From an uncultured Oxalobacteraceae bacterium (GTDB lineage: Bacteria > Pseudomonadota > Gammaproteobacteria > Burkholderiales > Burkholderiaceae): a DNA stretch of 19,242 nt. The stretch spans positions 1 to 19,242 of the forward strand of contig CAMLFK010000075.1 of assembly GCA_946479255.1 (NCBI GenBank), read 5' to 3'. The position numbers and the translations under genes are program-made. Each line of letters begins with the position of its first letter. Position 1 is the first letter of the stretch. Shown here piece after piece: positions 15,700 to 19,242 of the stretch. The notes beneath the pieces were generated by a model. That model saw only the letters and a program-made list of their open reading frames with translations. It ran no database searches and was not told where the DNA came from.

Positions 15700-16452
15700 T
15701 TACTCGCCGCGCGGTAGCACGCCGGCCCGGCTCATGCGGCTGAGCAATGCATCGACCGAGATCCAGGCCAGCTGGTCGTCGAATTCGCCACCCGGCTCGG
15801 GCTTACCATCACGGCTGCGCCCGTCGCTGCGCGCGCGCCGCATGAAGACGGTGCTGGCGGCGGCGTTGGCCCGCTCGTCGCGGTTGTTGGTGGCGGAACC
15901 CGGCTGGGCCACGCCGAACAGGCTCACGCCCAGGTTGTCGCGTCCGCTGGAGAGCACCACCGCGGCGGCGCATTGGGTACCCAGCGAGCAGTCGGGATGG
16001 CCGGCCAGGTAGACCAGCTGTTCCCCATCGCGGCTGACAATCCGCTTGGTGCCGACCGCAATGGTCGGCTGCACCGGCGCGGTGGTCATGACCGGCGTGA
16101 CGCTGTAGCGCAGCAAGCGGCCCCAGCCGTCACCGGGGGCAATGCCCAGGCTGGTCCACGGCAAAAAGCCGGTACATATTTGTTCGGTGTCGCAGCGGCC
16201 GTCGAATTCGCGCCCGCTTGCCGTTTCGCGCGCCGGACGCGGCAGGCGTCCATTCGCCAGCGCGAAGCCGATCAGCGCGTCGCGCGCTTCCTTCAATGCC
16301 GCTTCGGTCTTGCGTTCCGGTTCGGCCCGCAAATCGAAGCGCGCTACCCCGTTCATCATGACCGAAGCGGCGCCCAGCCCGACCACCGTCAGCAGCAGCA
16401 ACAAGGCTGCGCCATTCTGGCGATCGAGCGTGAACGGCATCAGAGCCGCCAT
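15700..16452 (-). CDS. Membrane-anchored pseudopilin-like protein of unknown function
   Basis: About 250 residues. After a short basic N-terminus comes RQNGAALLLLLTVVGLGAAS, a hydrophobic helix that resembles type II secretion/type IV pilus (pseudo)pilin N-termini (R-Q-x-G followed by a hydrophobic run), although the usual Glu at position 5 is absent. Next are a charged helix (about 40-70), a Cys pair near CDTEQICTGF, and a long soluble, probably periplasmic part with a further Cys pair (CSLGTQC). I do not recognise a specific family. Two starts are possible: the ATG at 16452, with AAGG very close, or the ATG at 16440, which overlaps the upstream stop as TGATG. It sits inside the polysaccharide operon, coupled to the dehydrogenase gene; a role in export or surface attachment is possible but unproven. 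Confidence 0.8.
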   Translation of the reverse strand: MAALMPFTLDRQNGAALLLLLTVVGLGAASVMMNGVARFDLRAEPERKTEAALKEARDALIGFALANGRLPRPARETASGREFDGRCDTEQICTGFLPWTSLGIAPGDGWGRLLRYSVTPVMTTAPVQPTIAVGTKRIVSRDGEQLVYLAGHPDCSLGTQCAAAVVLSSGRDNLGVSLFGVAQPGSATNNRDERANAAASTVFMRRARSDGRSRDGKPEPGGEFDDQLAWISVDALLSRMSRAGVLPRGE

Positions 16453-17720
16453 ACCTTAATGCCGGCTTCTTCCAGACCTGGCTGGTCGAAGCAGGCTTTG
16501 ACGTCGATGAAGCAACCGCCTTTGATGAGCTTCTTCTGGAAGTCTTCCACGCCGATGGTGGTGAATTGTTGGTGGCACACGGCAGCCACGATGGCGTCGG
16601 CGCGCGGCAGTTCTTCCCAGCTGTACAGGCGCACGCCGTATTCGTGCTGGGCTTCGTCGCCGTCGGCATACGGGTCGTGCACGAACACTTCGCAGCCATA
16701 GGCGCGCAGTTCGTTGATCACATCGCCCACCTTGGAATTGCGCAGGTCGGCGCAGTCTTCCTTAAAGGTCAGGCCCAGCACATTGACCCTCGCGCCCTTC
16801 ACATAACTGCCGGCGGCGATCATGTTCTTGACGGTCTGCTCGGCGATGAACTTGCCCATGCCGTCGTTGATGCGGCGCCCGGCCAGGATCACCTGCGGGT
16901 GGTAGCCGACCATGTCGGCCTTGTGGGTCAGGTAATAAGGGTCGACGCCGATGCAGTGGCCGCCCACCAGGCCCGGGCTGAACTTCAGGAAGTTCCACTT
17001 GGTGCCGGCCGCTTTCAAGACTTCGGCGGTGTCGATGCCGATCTTGTCGAAGATGATGGCCAGTTCATTCATCAGGGCGATGTTCAGGTCGCGCTGGGTG
17101 TTCTCGATCACCTTGCAGGCTTCGGCGGCCTTGATGCTGGAGCAGCGGTGCACGCCCGGCTCGACGATGCGCTCGTACATGGCGGCGACCTTGTCCAAGG
17201 TTTCCGGGGTGTCGCCCGAGACCACCTTGATGACGTTGGTCAGCATGTGCTTGCGGTCGCCCGGGTTGATACGCTCAGGCGAGTAGCCGACAAAGAAATC
17301 TTCTTTCCATTTGAGGCCGGAGGTTTTTTCGAGCACCGGAATGCAGACTTCTTCGGTGGCGCCCGGATACACGGTCGACTCGTAGACGACGATGGCGCCC
17401 TTCTTCATGTTGCGGCCGACACAGTCGGAGGCGCCGATCAGCGGCCCGAAGTCGGGATTGTGGGCTGCGTCGACCGGAGTCGGCACGGCCACGATGATGA
17501 CGTCGGCCTCGGCCAGGCAGGCCGGGTCGGTATGGTATTCGGCGTATTCGGCCGCGCGCATCTGCTCGTCGGACAGTTCACGCGAAGGGTCGATGCCGCG
17601 GCGGCAGGAGTCCACTTTGGACTGGGAAATATCGAGGCCGATGGTGCGGCCGTGCTTGCCAAACTCGACAACGAGGGGAAGTCCAACGTAGCCAAGGCCG
17701 ATTACGCCAATAGTACTCAT
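16440..17720 (-). CDS. tviB: UDP-N-acetylhexosamine 6-dehydrogenase, TviB/VipA type
   Basis: Oxidises the C6 hydroxyl of a UDP-N-acetylhexosamine to the uronic acid with NAD. It has 426 residues with an N-terminal Rossmann motif IGVIGLGYVGLP, VPTPVD, YESTVYPGATEE, GYSPERINPGD, and VIENTQRDLNIALMNELA. The catalytic cysteine is in GGHCIGVDPYYLTHKAD, and the C-terminal NAD-side domain has GLTFKEDCADLRNSK. These blocks match Salmonella TviB closely from memory; WbpO/WbpA-type enzymes are near relatives, so the substrate may be UDP-GlcNAc, UDP-GalNAc or the ManNAc form made by the neighbouring epimerase. The ATG at 17720 has AGGTGA 8 bases upstream, and I prefer it to the GTG at 17732. Its stop overlaps the next gene. 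Confidence 0.92.
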   Translation of the reverse strand: MSTIGVIGLGYVGLPLVVEFGKHGRTIGLDISQSKVDSCRRGIDPSRELSDEQMRAAEYAEYHTDPACLAEADVIIVAVPTPVDAAHNPDFGPLIGASDCVGRNMKKGAIVVYESTVYPGATEEVCIPVLEKTSGLKWKEDFFVGYSPERINPGDRKHMLTNVIKVVSGDTPETLDKVAAMYERIVEPGVHRCSSIKAAEACKVIENTQRDLNIALMNELAIIFDKIGIDTAEVLKAAGTKWNFLKFSPGLVGGHCIGVDPYYLTHKADMVGYHPQVILAGRRINDGMGKFIAEQTVKNMIAAGSYVKGARVNVLGLTFKEDCADLRNSKVGDVINELRAYGCEVFVHDPYADGDEAQHEYGVRLYSWEELPRADAIVAAVCHQQFTTIGVEDFQKKLIKGGCFIDVKACFDQPGLEEAGIKVWRL

Positions 17721-17741
17721 ATTAAAAATCACCTTTGTGTG

Positions 17742-18500
17742 TTAGGGGGTCTGGCGGCGGACGGCTTCCTTGAGGAAGAGCCCGATAAATGCCATGTCTT
17801 CGATAAAATAACGGCGGAACATGCGGCGCGGTTCCTGCAAGAAGCGGTAGAACCACTCCAGGCCGGACTTCTGCATCCATACCGGTGCGCGCTTGACCTT
17901 GCCGACGGCGACGTCGAAGGTGCCGCCCACGCCCATGGCGAAAGGAATCTTCATCTGGGCCTGGTACTGGCCAAGGAAGTGTTCCTTCTTGGGCGAACTG
18001 ATGGCCACGAACAGCAGGTCCGCCTTCGCGTCGGCGATCTGCTGCACCACGCCGGCCTCTTCTTCCGGTTTCCAGTAGCCGTTGCGGTAGCCGGCCACGG
18101 TCAGGCCGCGGTACTTGTGTTCGTATTTGGCCTTGACGCCGGAGACGACTTCTTCGCGCGCCCCCAGGAGGAATACGCGCCAGCCTTTTTCGGCGGCGCG
18201 CCGCATCAGCGACTCGAACAGGTCGACACCGGCCACGCGCTCCTTGATCGGCCGGCCCAGCAAACGCGAAGCCCACACCACCGGCATGCCGTCCACATTG
18301 ATCAGCGCGCATTCATTGATGATGCGGCGCAGTTCAGGATCGCGGCTGGCCTTGACCAGCTTGTCGACATTGACCACCACGTGCTGGTGCGGATTGCCGG
18401 TGGCAATAAAACCTTCCACGCGCTGCAGGGTTTCTTCCATGGTCAGGTTATCCATCTCGCAGCCCATCATGGTGATGCGTTCGGCAGGCTTTTTGATCAT
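17742..18500 (-). CDS. WecG/TagA/CpsF family glycosyltransferase
   Basis: Transfers an N-acetylmannosamine-type sugar from its UDP donor to a lipid-linked acceptor during polysaccharide assembly on the cytoplasmic face of the inner membrane. It has 252 residues. Family hallmarks are VVVNVDKLVKAS, the catalytic-region motif INVDGMPVVWASRLLG, VAGVDLFESL, VFLLGA, a GYRNGYW block, LLFVAISSPKKE, the GVGGTFDVAVGKVKRAP motif, and a C-terminal amphipathic stretch (GLEWFYRFLQEPRRMFRRY) that in this family attaches to membrane. The ATG at 18500 overlaps the stop of the epimerase gene as ATGA and has AGGAG upstream, so I reject the longer frame to 18566. Because the adjacent gene makes UDP-ManNAc, a ManNAc or ManNAcA donor is likely. 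Confidence 0.93.
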   Translation of the reverse strand: MIKKPAERITMMGCEMDNLTMEETLQRVEGFIATGNPHQHVVVNVDKLVKASRDPELRRIINECALINVDGMPVVWASRLLGRPIKERVAGVDLFESLMRRAAEKGWRVFLLGAREEVVSGVKAKYEHKYRGLTVAGYRNGYWKPEEEAGVVQQIADAKADLLFVAISSPKKEHFLGQYQAQMKIPFAMGVGGTFDVAVGKVKRAPVWMQKSGLEWFYRFLQEPRRMFRRYFIEDMAFIGLFLKEAVRRQTP

Positions 18501-19242
18501 GTGTTGGCTCCTGAAAGTTCCTGGGTCAATATCGCGACAATGCGTTCGGCTGCCTTGCCATCCCACAGATGCGGACGGCGTCCCTGCTTTCCTTCTCCGC
18601 GCAGCACCTGGCGCGCGCTGGCGATGATGCGTTGCGGATCAGTGCCGGCCAGTACGTTGGACCCCTCGTCGACCGTGACCGGGCGCTCGGTATTCTCACG
18701 AATGGTAATACAAGGCACGCCGAGCGCGGTGGTTTCTTCCTGCAGGCCGCCACTGTCGGTCAGTACGACGGCGGCGTCTTTCCACAGGTTGAGGAAAGCC
18801 ATGTAAGCCTGCGGGCCGATCAAGGTGATGTTGGGACCCAGGTCGATGCCGAAGCTGTCCAGGTTGGCGCGGGTGCGCGGGTGGACCGGGAACACCAGTG
18901 GCAGTTCGGCGGCGATCTCGACCAGCGCGCCGGCGACCTTGCGCATGGCGCCGGCATCGTCCACATTGCTGGGGCGATGCAAGGTGACCACGCCGTAGCG
19001 CTGGCCGGCGGCTTGGCGCGCGGCCTTGTAATCATCTGCAATGTTGGTAGCGGCCAATTTCTCGGCCTGGTACAACACATTGTCGACCATGACGTGGCCC
19101 ACATAGTGGATGCTTGACTCCGCCTTGCCTTCGCGGCGCAGGTGTTCGACCGCGCTCGGCTCGGTCACAAAAAACCAGTCGGTGATGCTGTCGGTGACGA
19201 GGCGGTTGATTTCCTCGGGCATGGTCATGTCGCCGCTGCGCA
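18497..19242 (-). CDS. wecB: UDP-N-acetylglucosamine 2-epimerase (non-hydrolysing), N-terminus cut by window edge
   Basis: Converts UDP-GlcNAc to UDP-ManNAc. About 247 residues are visible; the family is usually about 370 long, so roughly the first third lies beyond the right edge. The frame is still open at the edge (RSGDMTMPEEINR is internal to the known family, so the ATG at 19228 is not the start). Motifs seen are MPEEINR, VGHVMVDN, VVTLHRPSNVDD, FPVHPRT, LTDSGGLQEE and RENTERPVTVDEGSN, the active-site core of WecB/MnaA. It overlaps the glycosyltransferase gene by ATGA, so both are translated together. It supplies the substrate for the downstream transferase and possibly for the dehydrogenase. 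Confidence 0.96.
   Translation of the reverse strand, partial: RSGDMTMPEEINRLVTDSITDWFFVTEPSAVEHLRREGKAESSIHYVGHVMVDNVLYQAEKLAATNIADDYKAARQAAGQRYGVVTLHRPSNVDDAGAMRKVAGALVEIAAELPLVFPVHPRTRANLDSFGIDLGPNITLIGPQAYMAFLNLWKDAAVVLTDSGGLQEETTALGVPCITIRENTERPVTVDEGSNVLAGTDPQRIIASARQVLRGEGKQGRRPHLWDGKAAERIVAILTQELSGANT

Noticed and set aside
16566..18806. Plus-strand open frame of 746 codons
   Set aside because: It lies antisense across the dehydrogenase, glycosyltransferase and part of wecB, all of which have clear motifs. The His/Asp/Ala-rich translation is typical of a shadow frame.
1..19242. CRISPR array, tRNA, rRNA or insertion sequence
   Set aside because: I saw no regularly spaced identical repeats, no cloverleaf-like or rRNA sequence, and no transposase-like protein on either strand.

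Overview
The window looks like a stretch of high-GC proteobacterial chromosome. The Oxalobacteraceae side of the Betaproteobacteria (Massilia, Duganella or Janthinobacterium type) is my best guess from GC content, codon use and the style of the proteins; this is an inference. All credible genes lie on the minus strand, so transcription runs right to left. Bases 1-29 are not biological: they are an Illumina TruSeq adapter left at the end of an assembled contig.

Right part (19242 to about 11900): a polysaccharide precursor and assembly cluster. In transcription order it holds a UDP-GlcNAc 2-epimerase (wecB, cut by the window edge), a WecG/TagA/CpsF glycosyltransferase, a TviB-type UDP-N-acetylhexosamine dehydrogenase, a small membrane-anchored pseudopilin-like protein of unknown role, galE, a nucleotidyltransferase with a C-terminal left-handed beta-helix, and a bifunctional mannose-1-phosphate guanylyltransferase/mannose-6-phosphate isomerase (manC/algA type). 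Together they would supply UDP-ManNAc, UDP-HexNAc uronic acid, UDP-Gal and GDP-Man for an exopolysaccharide or capsule. The cluster ends at a near-perfect terminator hairpin (11865-11893).

Left part (11710 to the left edge): a type I secretion locus. It begins with an HlyB-like ABC exporter carrying a degenerate C39 domain, then an HlyD-like adaptor. Next comes a tandem array of five copies of one unrecognised gene family: four intact copies of exactly 138 codons and one 3'-truncated copy. Last is a very large RTX exoprotein gene (at least about 1760 codons) that runs off the contig. It has an AT-rich N-terminal region, a hydrophobic segment, degenerate tandem repeats of about 55 residues, an EF-hand-like calcium domain and two blocks of RTX nonapeptides.

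The most interesting part is the array, about 5.3-8.0 kb. The gaps between the small genes contain recognisable relics: two decayed starts of an RTX gene just after a small-gene stop codon, an internal fragment of the RTX N-terminal region, and a decayed hlyD 3' end. The array therefore appears to descend from repeated duplication of a module [hlyD end - 138-aa gene - RTX gene start], followed by loss of the RTX partners. The last 138-aa gene stops 8 bases before the intact RTX gene. This arrangement suggests that each 138-aa protein is a dedicated partner (immunity protein or secretion chaperone) of an RTX effector with an exchangeable N-terminal region. That function is inference; the relics are visible in the sequence.
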